DNA of 64,000 nt, taken from contig JADJMW010000002.1 of assembly GCA_016709385.1 (NCBI GenBank), positions 186,001 through 250,000 on the forward strand, written 5' to 3'. This stretch comes from Candidatus Rubrivivax defluviihabitans (GTDB taxonomy: Bacteria > Pseudomonadota > Gammaproteobacteria > Burkholderiales > Burkholderiaceae_C). A program made the position numbers and the translations under genes. This document shows, piece by piece, positions 34,802 to 43,577 of the stretch. The notes below the pieces were generated by a model. It saw only the letters and a list, made by a program, of their open reading frames with translations, was not told the origin of the DNA and did not search any database. Positions within the stretch are counted from its first letter, which is position 1. Each line of letters opens with the position of its first letter.

Positions 34802-35071
34802 GGTCTGCTCCTCACACAAAACGTGCCTTGCATTGCTGCGCGGCACACCGGGACATCAGCGACCTTCTGTTTCGGGAACCCAAAATACGAGCACCTTTGC
34901 AGCGGGACCGCCATCTGCGCTGGCTCGGGGCCGCAAGGCCCTTCATTAAGAAGCTCCCGGTGGCCCGGGCGCCTCGCCAGCGGTCTTGGATGACCTGGCC
35001 CCGTTGCCGAGAGCCAGCCCACCAATTCACCAGACCGCGCGCCAGACCAGCGCGCAGCCCGTCAAAAAACG
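34802..35071 (-). promoter_or_regulatory. rplA-rplJ spacer, probable L10 leader region
   Basis: A 270-base spacer without a gene, where the L10(L12)4 autoregulatory leader lies in other bacteria. Self-complementary stretches are visible, such as GGGCC-TTGC-GGCCC and a GGCGCCCGGGCC-type stem. The kink-turn consensus was not verified by hand. A covariance-model search would decide it. Confidence 0.4.
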
Positions 35072-35779
35072 TTATGCCGAGGCCTGCTCGGCGATCGAAC
35101 CGGTGTCCACGCGCACACCGACCCCCATGGTCGAGGACACCGCCACCTTGCGCAGGTAGATCCCCTTGCTGGACGCCGGCTTGGCCTTGTTCAGCGCGTC
35201 GATCAGCGCGCGCAGGTTGGCCACCAGCTTGTCGTCGTCGAAGGAGCGGCGGCCGATGGTGCCGTGGATGATGCCGGCCTTGTCGACGCGGAACTGCACC
35301 TGGCCGGCCTTGGCGTTGCGCACGGCCTGCGCCACGTCGGGCGTCACGGTGCCGACCTTCGGGTTCGGCATCAGGCCGCGCGGGCCCAGGATCTGGCCCA
35401 GCGTGCCGACCACGCGCATGGTGTCGGGGCTGGCGATGACGACGTCGAAATTCATGTTGCCGGCCTTGATCTCGGCGGCCAGGTCGTCCATGCCCACGAT
35501 GTCGGCGCCGGCGGCCTTGGCTTCCTCGGCCTTGGCACCCTGGGCAAACACGGCCACGCGCTTGGTCTTGCCGGTGCCGCTGGGCATGACGACGGCACCG
35601 CGCACGACCTGGTCGGACTTCTTGGCGTCGATGCCCAGTTGCACGGCGACGTCGATCGATTCGTCGAACTTGGCGGTGGCGCACTGCTTGACGAGCGAGA
35701 GCGCGTCGGAAAGCGGGTACAGCCGGGTGGTCTCGACCTTGCCCTGCAGGGCCTTGGCCTTCTTGGTGAGCTTGGCCAT
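35072..35779 (-). CDS. rplA: 50S ribosomal protein L1
   Basis: A 235-residue stalk protein involved in E-site tRNA release and, in many bacteria, repressor of the L11-L1 mRNA. It shows VQLGIDAKKSDQVVRGAVVM, LGPRGLMPNPKVGTVTPDV and QFRVDKAGIIHGTIG, the ribosome-binding face. It follows rplK by two bases. Confidence 0.97.
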   Translation of the reverse strand: MAKLTKKAKALQGKVETTRLYPLSDALSLVKQCATAKFDESIDVAVQLGIDAKKSDQVVRGAVVMPSGTGKTKRVAVFAQGAKAEEAKAAGADIVGMDDLAAEIKAGNMNFDVVIASPDTMRVVGTLGQILGPRGLMPNPKVGTVTPDVAQAVRNAKAGQVQFRVDKAGIIHGTIGRRSFDDDKLVANLRALIDALNKAKPASSKGIYLRKVAVSSTMGVGVRVDTGSIAEQASA

Positions 35780-35781
35780 GT

Positions 35782-36213
35782 TCAGACTCCTTCGACGATG
35801 AGGCCCATCGAACGGGCCGAGCCGGCGATGGTCTTCACTGCGCCGTCCATGTCGGCGGCGGTGAGGTCCTTGATCTTGGTCTTGGCGATTTCCTCGAGCT
35901 GGGCGCGCGTGACGGTGCCCACCTTCTCGAGGTGCGCCTTGCCCGAGCCCTTCTCGATCTTGGCCGCCTTCTTCAGCAGCACGCTCGCCGGCGGCGACTT
36001 CAGGATGAAGGTGAAGGACTTGTCGGCGTAGGCGGTGATCACCACCGGCAGCTTCAGCCCCGGCTCGTAGCCCTGCGTCTGGGCGTTGAACGCCTTGCAG
36101 AACTCCATGATGTTGACGCCGCGCTGGCCGAGAGCCGGCCCGATGGGCGGCGACGGATTGGCCTTGCCGGCCGGTACCTGCAGCTTGATGAAGCCGACGA
36201 TCTTCTTTGCCAT
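35782..36213 (-). CDS. rplK: 50S ribosomal protein L11
   Basis: A 143-residue protein of the GTPase-associated region, target of thiostrepton and needed for RelA activation. It begins MAKKIVGFIKLQVPAGKANP with PPIGPALGQRGVNIMEFCKA, and ends with GTVTRAQLEEIAKTKIKDL and the GSARSMGLIVEG motif. First of the rplKAJL group. Confidence 0.97.
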   Translation of the reverse strand: MAKKIVGFIKLQVPAGKANPSPPIGPALGQRGVNIMEFCKAFNAQTQGYEPGLKLPVVITAYADKSFTFILKSPPASVLLKKAAKIEKGSGKAHLEKVGTVTRAQLEEIAKTKIKDLTAADMDGAVKTIAGSARSMGLIVEGV

Positions 36214-36280
36214 GGATGGCTCCTCGAGTTCAAGCGCCTGCCGCTTCGGCGGGCTCCTCGTCTATCGACCCTGGTGATGA

Positions 36281-36309
36281 CGGCGCGCCGGGGTCGGGGC
36301 GGCGCGCCG
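36281..36309 (-). repeat. Inverted repeat of palindromic arms between nusG and rplK
   Basis: CGGCGCGCCG occurs at 36281-36290 and 36300-36309. Each copy is itself a palindrome, so both direct and inverted repetition apply, and a stable hairpin with a nine-base loop can form. It lies in the 114-base spacer before rplK. No T-run follows. Confidence 0.5.
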
Positions 36310-36327
36310 GGTACTCAAACGCTGCCG

Positions 36328-36915
36328 TCAGACCTTCTCGACCTGCGCGAAGTCCAGCTCCACGCCCGTGGCGCGGCCGAAGATCGTGACCGAGACCTTG
36401 ACCTTGCTCTTTTCGTAGTTCACGTCTTCCACCGCGCCGTTGAAGTCGGTGAAAGGGCCTTCCTTCACGCGCACCAGTTCGCCCACCGTCCATTGCACCT
36501 TGGGCCGCGGCTTGTCCACGCCTTCCTGCATCTGGTTGACGATCTTCGCGACTTCGGCCTCGGAGATGGGCGCCGGGCGATTGCGCGCACCGCCGATGAA
36601 GCCGGTGACCTTGTTCGTGTGCTTCACCAGGTGCCAGGTGTCGTCGGCCATGTCCATCTCGACCAGCACGTAGCCGGGGTAGATGCGGCGCTCGGTGACC
36701 GTCTTCTTGCCGTTCTTCAGCTCCACCACTTCCTCGGTAGGCACCAGGATGCGGCCGAACTTGTCCTGCATGCCGGCACGGTCGATGCGCTCGCGCAGGT
36801 TGCGCTCCACCGCCTTCTCCATGCCGGAGTAGGCGTGCACGATGTACCAGCGCTTGGTGCTGGGGGGCGTCGCCGGCGCTTCCGGCGCCAGGGCTTGGAT
36901 ATCTTGCTCGCTCAT
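36328..36915 (-). CDS. nusG: Transcription antitermination factor NusG
   Basis: A 195-residue factor that couples polymerase to ribosomal S10 and Rho. The NGN domain starts at KRWYIVHAYSGMEKAVERNL after a short Ala/Pro-rich lead, and the KOW domain includes VRVKEGPFTDFNGAVEDVNY near the C-terminus. It begins nine bases after secE, the usual pair. Confidence 0.97.
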   Translation of the reverse strand: MSEQDIQALAPEAPATPPSTKRWYIVHAYSGMEKAVERNLRERIDRAGMQDKFGRILVPTEEVVELKNGKKTVTERRIYPGYVLVEMDMADDTWHLVKHTNKVTGFIGGARNRPAPISEAEVAKIVNQMQEGVDKPRPKVQWTVGELVRVKEGPFTDFNGAVEDVNYEKSKVKVSVTIFGRATGVELDFAQVEKV

Positions 36916-36924
36916 CGTTTCACC

Positions 36925-37311
36925 TCAACGGCGCCAGCCGAGAACCAGGTCGTACAGCGCCCATTCCAGCGTCTTGTCGGTCAACCACATGAACAAGGCC
37001 ATCACGAAGACGAAGGCGAAGACGTATCCCGTCATCTGCCCCGCTTCCTTGCGCGTGGGCCAGACGACCTTCTTCACTTCGCGCACCGAATCGCGGCCGA
37101 AGGCAATGAGTTGCTTGCCGGGCTCGGACGTGAAGAACAACGCCACCGCGGCCACGATCAACGCCAGCAATGCGGCCACGCGCACCCACAGATCCTGTTG
37201 CGCCAGGTAGTAGAAGGCGAAGATCGACGCCAGCAGCAGCAGCACCGACCCGGCCAGCTTGGCCTTGTCGGCGCCCGTGGACACCGTTTCGACTTGGGGG
37301 GACGTGGACAT
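36925..37311 (-). CDS. secE: Protein translocase subunit SecE
   Basis: A 128-residue three-helix form. Helices lie near residues 18-36 (AGSVLLLLASIFAFYYLAQ), 43-60 and 92-112, and the conserved amphipathic segment FGRDSVREVKKVVWPTRKEA precedes the last helix. SecE clamps SecY, encoded at 7998-9308. Confidence 0.96.
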   Translation of the reverse strand: MSTSPQVETVSTGADKAKLAGSVLLLLASIFAFYYLAQQDLWVRVAALLALIVAAVALFFTSEPGKQLIAFGRDSVREVKKVVWPTRKEAGQMTGYVFAFVFVMALFMWLTDKTLEWALYDLVLGWRR

Positions 37312-37374
37312 GACGCTGTGGTTTGAAGTGGCCGCGCATCAGCAGCTATTTTCCGCCGGATGCACTGGCAACGA

Positions 37375-37407
37375 AGCCCGCCGGGCTGTTGCAGCGCCCG
37401 GCGGGCT
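37375..37407 (-). terminator. Strong hairpin between tRNA-Trp and secE
   Basis: Perfect 12-base arms AGCCCGCCGGGC and GCCCGGCGGGCT enclose a nine-base loop. On the minus strand it is followed by TCGTTGCC without a proper T-run. It may attenuate read-through into secE or protect the tRNA-Trp 3' trailer. On the plus strand GGGTTTTCGG follows. Confidence 0.5.
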
Positions 37408-37436
37408 GGGTTTTCGGTTCCACCCGGTTCAAGGGG

Positions 37437-37512
37437 TGGCAGGGGCAGAGGGAATCGAACCCCCAACCTTCGGTTTTGGAGACCGACGCTCTGCCAATTG
37501 AGCTATGCCCCT
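37437..37512 (-). tRNA. tRNA-Trp (anticodon CCA)
   Basis: A 76-base tRNA with encoded CCA. It begins AGGGGCATAGCTCAATTGGC and the anticodon loop reads CTCCAAA. It lies between the second tuf copy and secE, the conserved proteobacterial position. Confidence 0.96.
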
Positions 37513-37533
37513 GCGGCAACCTGACTGTGTTGA

Positions 37534-38723
<1,190 letters not shown>

Positions 38724-38775
38724 CTTGATCGCTCCTGGCTGGTCGTTCAGTTGTCAGTGACGAAGGAAACTCTTG

Positions 38776-38850
38776 TGGTGCCCATGGCGCGGATCGAACG
38801 CGCGACCTCCCCCTTACCAAGGGGGTGCTCTACCACTGAGCCACATGGGC
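38776..38850 (-). tRNA. tRNA-Thr (anticodon GGU)
   Basis: A 75-base tRNA with encoded CCA, beginning GCCCATGTGGCTCAGTGGTA, with anticodon loop CTTGGTAAG. It lies 52 bases upstream of the second tuf copy in the tRNA-tuf transcript. Confidence 0.96.
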
Positions 38851-38941
38851 ATCGGTACGGGTCTGGCGGCCAGGCGGCTCGGCCTCACCGCCAGGCCCGT
38901 AACGACATTGATGCTGTCTACTCTTCGGATTCCACCTTCCG

Positions 38942-39015
38942 TGGAGCGGGAGACGGGAATCGAACCCGCGTCATTAGCTTGGAAGGCTAAGGTTCTGCCA
39001 TTGAACTACTCCCGC
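38942..39015 (-). tRNA. tRNA-Gly (anticodon UCC)
   Basis: A 74-base tRNA with encoded CCA, beginning GCGGGAGTAGTTCAATGGCA. The anticodon loop contains CTTCCAA. It is the middle member of the Tyr-Gly-Thr cluster. Confidence 0.96.
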
Positions 39016-39051
39016 TTGGCACAACCGCTCAGGTCTGTCTGTCGAAGTCTC

Positions 39052-39137
39052 TGGTGGAGGAGGGTGGATTCGAACCACCGTAGGCGTAAGCCAACAGATT
39101 TACAGTCTGCCCCCTTTAGCCACTCGGGCACCCCTCC
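39052..39137 (-). tRNA. tRNA-Tyr (anticodon GUA)
   Basis: An 86-base class II tRNA with a long variable arm and encoded CCA, beginning GGAGGGGTGCCCGAGTGGC. The anticodon loop is CTGTAAA. First gene of the tRNA-tuf-tRNA transcript. Confidence 0.96.
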
Positions 39138-39149
39138 GGAGAGCCCGTG

Positions 39150-39158
39150 ACTATAACA
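39150..39158 (-). promoter_or_regulatory. Extended -10 promoter before tRNA-Tyr
   Basis: On the minus strand TG-T-TATAGT lies 12 bases upstream of the tRNA-Tyr 5' end, one mismatch from TATAAT with the TGn extension. No good -35 hexamer is visible 17 bases further up. It is the likely start of the tRNA-tuf-secE-nusG transcript. Confidence 0.5.
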
Positions 39159-39200
39159 CGGCGCCGCGAGCGGGCCACCCCGGCCGGCCGGAAGGGCCGA

Positions 39201-39713
39201 TCAGGCCGGTTTCGTTAGCTGGGCGATGACCCCGCTGCACCAGACCCCGATGCGGCCGGGCGTGTCGGCCGCGCCGGCAATCATGTTCACCGAACGCTGG
39301 CTCAGGTGGCGCGCGAAAGCCAGCCGGGCCTGGATGGCACCCCGGTCGGCCAGTGCCTGCACGGCGGCATGGGCCTGGGCGCCGCAGGCCACGATGGCTT
39401 CCAGCGCAGCGACCTCGGCGGCCAGTCGCTCCAGGTTGTCCACCTCCAGGACTTCGTTCAGCGTCGGCACCGAGCGCTGCGTGAGTGCCGGATATTCGAC
39501 CCGGCTCCAGGAGTTAGTGATCACATACCTATTGCGCAAAGGACTTGGAAACTGCGCCGGCAGGCGTTCGTTCAGCACGGCCAGCGCACGCGCCAGGTTG
39601 GCCCCGGTACCGGCCGCACAGGGGGTGCCCCGGGCGGCCTCGAAGCGGCCCGGGCAGATGAAGACGAATCCGGTCCGGGCGCCCGGGCAAGCCTGGAAGT
39701 GCGGCAAACCCAT
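39201..39713 (-). CDS. Uracil-DNA-glycosylase-superfamily-like protein
   Basis: A 170-residue protein resembling the small UDG-like superfamily. The N-terminal FVFICPGRFEAARGTPCAAG corresponds in position to the motif that activates water in uracil glycosylases, YVITNSWSRVEYPA follows as the second core strand, and HLSQRSVNMI near the end stands where the HPS-type motif is expected. The classical catalytic residues are not all recognisable, so enzymatic activity is uncertain. Its ATG shares a base with the trpC stop (TGATG), implying coupled translation at the end of the trp transcript. Confidence 0.6.
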   Translation of the reverse strand: MGLPHFQACPGARTGFVFICPGRFEAARGTPCAAGTGANLARALAVLNERLPAQFPSPLRNRYVITNSWSRVEYPALTQRSVPTLNEVLEVDNLERLAAEVAALEAIVACGAQAHAAVQALADRGAIQARLAFARHLSQRSVNMIAGAADTPGRIGVWCSGVIAQLTKPA

Positions 39714-40510
39714 CAGGTGAACAGTTCGGCCAGCGCGGCCCCGGGGTCGGGTGCGCGCATGAAGGCCTCGCCGACCAGGAAGGCGTGCACCCCGGCCCCG
39801 CGCATGCGTTGCACGTCGGCGCGCACCAGAATGCCCGACTCGGTGACGAGCAGCCGGTCGGGCGGCATCCGCGGCAACAGCGAGAGCGTGGTGTCCAACT
39901 TGACTTCGAACGTGCGCAGGTTGCGGTTGTTGATGCCCAGCAGCGGTGTCGTCAGGCGCAGCGCGCGGTCGAGTTCGGCGCCGTCGTGCACCTCCACCAG
40001 CACTGCCATGCCGAGTGCGGCCGCGGCCGCTTCCAGGTCAGCCATCAGCGCATCGTCCAGGCAGGCGGCGATGAGCAGGATGCAGTCGGCCCCCAGCGCC
40101 CGCGCCTCGACGACCTGGTATTCGTCGACCATGAAGTCCTTGCGCAACACGGGCAGCGAACAGGCGGCGCGCGCCTGCTGCAGGTAGTCCGCGGAACCCT
40201 GGAAGAAGCGCTCGTCGGTCAGCACGCTCAAGGCGGCGGCGCCGCCGGTTTCGTAGCTGGAGGCGATCTCCGCCGGAACGAAATGCTCGCGCAGCACGCC
40301 CTTGCTGGGACTGGCCTTCTTCACCTCGGCGATCACCGCGGCCCGCCCGGCAGCCAGCTTCGCGCGCAGGGCAGCCTCGAAACCCCGCAGCCCGCGCTGC
40401 GCCACGGCCGATTCGGCGTCGCCGCGCAGGCTGGCCAGGCTGCGCGACGCGCGCGCGGCGGCCACCTCTTCGCGCTTGACGGCCACGATGCGCTGCAGGA
40501 TGTCGCTCAT
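39713..40510 (-). CDS. trpC: Indole-3-glycerol phosphate synthase
   Basis: A 265-residue TIM-barrel enzyme closing the indole ring in tryptophan synthesis, monofunctional (no TrpF domain fused). Active-site motifs include VIAEVKKASPSKGVLREHF (catalytic Lys and Ser), LRKDFMVDEYQVVEARALGA and LLGINNRNLRTFEV, with LVTESGI near the end. It lies 67 bases after trpD; that spacer holds an interspersed repeat. Confidence 0.97.
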   Translation of the reverse strand: MSDILQRIVAVKREEVAAARASRSLASLRGDAESAVAQRGLRGFEAALRAKLAAGRAAVIAEVKKASPSKGVLREHFVPAEIASSYETGGAAALSVLTDERFFQGSADYLQQARAACSLPVLRKDFMVDEYQVVEARALGADCILLIAACLDDALMADLEAAAAALGMAVLVEVHDGAELDRALRLTTPLLGINNRNLRTFEVKLDTTLSLLPRMPPDRLLVTESGILVRADVQRMRGAGVHAFLVGEAFMRAPDPGAALAELFT

Positions 40511-40539
40511 CGAACCCCCGAGACGCCTGCGGCGTCGAC

Positions 40540-40579
40540 CCCCCGAGGGGGCGTGCCTGACTCGAGACGGCTCGACGTC
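40540..40579. repeat. Interspersed intergenic repeat, copy B
   Basis: CCCCCGAGGGG and a 21-base block starting GACTCGAGACGGC, separated by eight bases, as at 33617-33656. Its last two bases reach into the trpD stop codon. Confidence 0.5.
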
Positions 40580-41615
40580 ATGCGCCGGGCCGGAACTTGT
40601 TGCTCACGCTCACGAACTGGCTCAGCTTGGCCATCGCCCGACCCGAGGCGACGGCCTCGCGCGCGCGCTTGACGCCGTCGGTGACGGAAGACGCCACGCC
40701 GGCGCAGTAAAGGGCCGCACCGGCGTTGAGCAGCACCACATCGCGGATGGGTCCGTCCTCGTTGGCCAGCGCGCGCTGGATGCACTGCACCGATTCTTCC
40801 TTGTTGGCCACGCGCAGCACGCGCGAGTCGTACACCGGCAGGCCGAAGTCGCTGGGGTGCACGGTGAATTCGCGCACTTCGCCGTCCTTCAGTTCGCCCA
40901 CCAGCGTTTCCCCCGAGAGCGAGATCTCGTCCATGCCGTTCATGCCGTAGACCGTCATCACGTGGTCGCTGCCCAGGCGTTGCAGCACGCGCACCAGGAT
41001 GCCCACCAGGTCGGGGTGGAAGACGCCGAGCAACTGGTTGGGCGCGTTGGCCGGGTTGGTCAGCGGCCCCAGGATGTTGAACAACGTGCGCACGCCGAGT
41101 TCCTTGCGCACCGGCGCGGCATGTTTCATGGCCGCGTGGTGGTTGGGCGCGAACATGTAGGCGATGCCGGTTTCCTCCAGGCAGGTCGCCACCTGGTCGG
41201 GCTTGAGCGTGATGCAGGCGCCCAGCGCTTCCACCACGTCGGCCGAACCCGAGGTGGAAGAGACGCTGCGCCCGGCATGCTTGGCCACGCGCGCGCCGGC
41301 CGCGGCGGCCACGAAGACCGATGCGGTGGAGATGTTGAAGGTGTGCGAGCCGTCGCCGCCGGTGCCCACGATGTCGACCAGGTGCGTCCGGTCGGCCACC
41401 GGCACGGGGGTGGCGAATTCGCGCATCACCTGCGCCGCGGCGGCGATCTCGCCCACGGTTTCCTTCTTCACGCGCAGGCCGATGGCGATGGCCGCGATCA
41501 TCAGCGGCGACATCTCGCCGCCCATGATGCGGCGCATCAGCGTCAGCATCTCGTCGTGGAAGATCTCGCGGTGTTCGATGATGCGCGTCAGCGCTTCGGT
41601 GTTGGTGATGGGCAC
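40578..41615 (-). CDS. trpD: Anthranilate phosphoribosyltransferase
   Basis: A 345-residue enzyme joining anthranilate to PRPP. The PRPP-binding VDIVGTGGDGSHTFNIST motif is near residue 80, and HAGRSVSSTSGSADVVEALG follows (consensus GNR is GR-S-V-SS here). It lies 19 bases downstream of the threonine aldolase gene and is monofunctional, not fused to TrpG. Confidence 0.97.
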   Translation of the reverse strand: MPITNTEALTRIIEHREIFHDEMLTLMRRIMGGEMSPLMIAAIAIGLRVKKETVGEIAAAAQVMREFATPVPVADRTHLVDIVGTGGDGSHTFNISTASVFVAAAAGARVAKHAGRSVSSTSGSADVVEALGACITLKPDQVATCLEETGIAYMFAPNHHAAMKHAAPVRKELGVRTLFNILGPLTNPANAPNQLLGVFHPDLVGILVRVLQRLGSDHVMTVYGMNGMDEISLSGETLVGELKDGEVREFTVHPSDFGLPVYDSRVLRVANKEESVQCIQRALANEDGPIRDVVLLNAGAALYCAGVASSVTDGVKRAREAVASGRAMAKLSQFVSVSNKFRPGA

Positions 41616-41634
41616 GGGTCTCTCCTACTGAGTC

Positions 41635-42663
41635 CTACAGGGTGGCTCTGAGCACGGCGATGGCGCGCTGGATATCGGCGGCGGAAACGTCGAGGTGCGT
41701 GACCAGGCGCAGGCGGACCGAGCCGCTGCACAGTACGCCGGCTGCGCGCAGGCGCTCCACGGCACCCGCGGCCTTGGGCGGCGCCAGGTCGACGAAGACG
41801 ATATTGCTTTGCGGCGGCAGCACCGTCACGCCCGGCAGGTCTTGCAGGCCTTCGGCCAGCGCGCGGGCGTGGGCATGGTCTTCGTCCAGGCGGTCGACAT
41901 GGTGGTCCAGCGCATGCAGCGCGGCGGCGGCCAGCACGCCGGCCTGGCGCATGCCGCCGCCGGCCATCTTGCGCCAGCGGTGGGCACGGGCAATGAAGTC
42001 CTGCGACCCGCACAAGGCCGAGCCCACGGGCGCACCCAGTCCCTTGCTGAAGCACACCGAGACGCTGTCGAAGTGGCCGGCAATCGTGCGCGCGTGGCTG
42101 CGCGCATCGCCGCCCGCGGCCTGCGCCGTGGCCACCGCGGCATTGAACAGCCGCGCGCCGTCCAGGTGCATGGCCAGGCCGCGGCGGCGCGCCAGCGCCG
42201 TGGCGGACTCGATATACGGCAGCGGCAGCACCTGCCCGCCCCAGGTGTTCTCCAGCGCCAGCAGCCGGCTGCGCGCGTAGTGCACGTCGTCGGGCTTGAT
42301 GGCAGCCTCGATCTCGGCCAGCGGGATCGAACCGTCGGGCTGCTGCGCCAGCGGCTGCGGCTGGATGCTGCCCAGCACCGCCGCGCCGCCGCCCTCCCAG
42401 CGGTAGGTGTGCGCCATCTGGCCGACGATGTATTCGTCGCCGCGCGCGCAATGGCTCATCAGCGCGCACAGGTTGCTCATCGTGCCGCTGGGCACGAACA
42501 GCGCGGCCTCGAAGCCCAGCATCGCGGCGATGCGCTCCTGCAGCGCATTCACCGTGGGGTCGTCGCCGTAGACGTCGTCTCCCACCTCGGCCGTGGCCAT
42601 GGCCGCGCGCATGGCCGGCGTCGGCTTCGTGACGGTGTCGCTGCGCAGGTCGATCGGTTTCAT
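41635..42663 (-). CDS. ltaE: Low-specificity L-threonine aldolase
   Basis: A 342-residue PLP enzyme cleaving threonine and allo-threonine to glycine and acetaldehyde. It begins MKPIDLRSDTVTKPTPAMRA, has GDDVYGDDPTVNALQERIA, and the PLP-binding Lys in SVCFSKGLGAPVGSAL near residue 205. The frame is open upstream through trpG, but the Met at 42663 is the family start. It interrupts the trp genes between trpG (17 bases upstream) and trpD (19 downstream), so it should be coexpressed with them; a link between glycine/serine supply and tryptophan is conceivable. Confidence 0.95.
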   Translation of the reverse strand: MKPIDLRSDTVTKPTPAMRAAMATAEVGDDVYGDDPTVNALQERIAAMLGFEAALFVPSGTMSNLCALMSHCARGDEYIVGQMAHTYRWEGGGAAVLGSIQPQPLAQQPDGSIPLAEIEAAIKPDDVHYARSRLLALENTWGGQVLPLPYIESATALARRRGLAMHLDGARLFNAAVATAQAAGGDARSHARTIAGHFDSVSVCFSKGLGAPVGSALCGSQDFIARAHRWRKMAGGGMRQAGVLAAAALHALDHHVDRLDEDHAHARALAEGLQDLPGVTVLPPQSNIVFVDLAPPKAAGAVERLRAAGVLCSGSVRLRLVTHLDVSAADIQRAIAVLRATL

Positions 42664-42680
42664 GCCGTGGCCCTGTCGCG

Positions 42681-43250
42681 TCACCGCACGCCGTCGAGGA
42701 AGTTCTTCAGCATGGCGTGACCGTGCTCGCTGAGGATGGACTCGGGGTGGAACTGCACGCCCTCGATGGGCCATTCGCGGTGGCGCACGCCCATGATCTC
42801 GCCGTCCTCCGCGGTGGCCGTCACTTCCAGCTCGGCCGGCAGCGTGGCGCGTTCGATCACCAGCGAGTGGTAACGGATCACCGTCATCTGCCGCGGCAGG
42901 CCCTGGAAGACGCCGCGCCCGTCGGTGCTGATCTGGCTCGTCTTGCCGTGCATCTGCCGCTGCGCGCGCACGATCTTCCCACCCAGCGCGGCGCCGATGC
43001 TCTGGTGCCCCAGGCACACACCCAGGATCGGCAGCCGGCCCGCGAAGTGCCGCACCGCCGGCACGCAGATGCCGGCCTCGGCCGGCGAGCAGGGGCCGGG
43101 CGAGAGCACGAGCTGATCGGGCTGGAGCGCTTCGATGCCTTCGAGCGTGATCTGGTCGTTGCGGCATACGCGCACATCCTGACCCAGCTCGCCGAAATAC
43201 TGCACCAGGTTGAAGGTGAAGCTGTCGTAGTTGTCGATCATCAGCAGCAT
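42681..43250 (-). CDS. trpG: Anthranilate synthase component II (glutamine amidotransferase)
   Basis: A 189-residue class I amidotransferase supplying ammonia to TrpE. The catalytic Cys is in GVCLGHQ near residue 79, and His-Glu in QFHPESIL near 170. The N-terminal MLLMIDNYDSFTFNLVQYFG is standard. It may also serve folate synthesis as PabA, as many single amidotransferases do. Its usual partner trpE is not adjacent: 327 bases without a gene lie upstream, then yggS. Confidence 0.97.
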   Translation of the reverse strand: MLLMIDNYDSFTFNLVQYFGELGQDVRVCRNDQITLEGIEALQPDQLVLSPGPCSPAEAGICVPAVRHFAGRLPILGVCLGHQSIGAALGGKIVRAQRQMHGKTSQISTDGRGVFQGLPRQMTVIRYHSLVIERATLPAELEVTATAEDGEIMGVRHREWPIEGVQFHPESILSEHGHAMLKNFLDGVR

Positions 43251-43577
43251 GGGCGCACGATCCTGTTGATTCCAGCAAGCAACTGCCGCCTTCGACCCGC
43301 TCCACGCCCGCTCGGCGACCCGTCAGCGTCTGTCTGCGGTGGGGACGAAGTGAAGTGCGGCTTGGGGTTGGTCGCGCCCGGTTCGCGAAGGAACGGGGCC
43401 ATGGGCGTCGGTCAGGCGGATGGCTCACGCCAACGCCAATCGAGGAACGCCGCCGAAGACGAGGCCATCGCGAACATGAAATTCATTATCGCCGGCAATC
43501 GGGGGCTGACATGTCACCGGCACGGGCCCGGTCAGGGCGAAGTGGAGGTCAGAGTGCCGGCCGACTCGCAAACGTCC
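43251..43577. other. trpG-yggS spacer (327 bp) with a Trp-containing mini-ORF
   Basis: No conventional gene. It contains a 24-codon minus-strand ORF with two Trp codons (43412-43486) and the segment GATAAT overlapping that ORF's start, which could be a -10 hexamer. GTTC...GAAC can form a short stem after the ORF. No intrinsic terminator with a T-run was found, so a complete attenuator is not evident. Confidence 0.5.
43412..43486 (-). CDS. Possible Trp-rich leader peptide upstream of trpG
   Basis: A 24-residue minus-strand ORF with Trp codons at positions 17 and 19 in LDWRWREPSA, starting MNFMFAMASSS. Trp is otherwise rare, and closely spaced Trp codons are the mark of trp leader peptides. 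It ends 161 bases before trpG. Against it: no clear ribosome-binding site, a possible -10 element overlapping its first ATG, and no terminator hairpin. It may be the remains of a trp leader, or chance. Confidence 0.3.
   Translation of the reverse strand: MNFMFAMASSSAAFLDWRWREPSA

Noticed and set aside
41635..43428. 597-codon frame suggesting a trpG-region/threonine aldolase fusion
   Set aside because: trpG is intact in another frame across the same bases, and the aldolase start at 42663 is canonical.
43251..43577. Complete trp attenuator
   Set aside because: The mini-ORF is suggestive, but no terminator hairpin with T-run was found before trpG.
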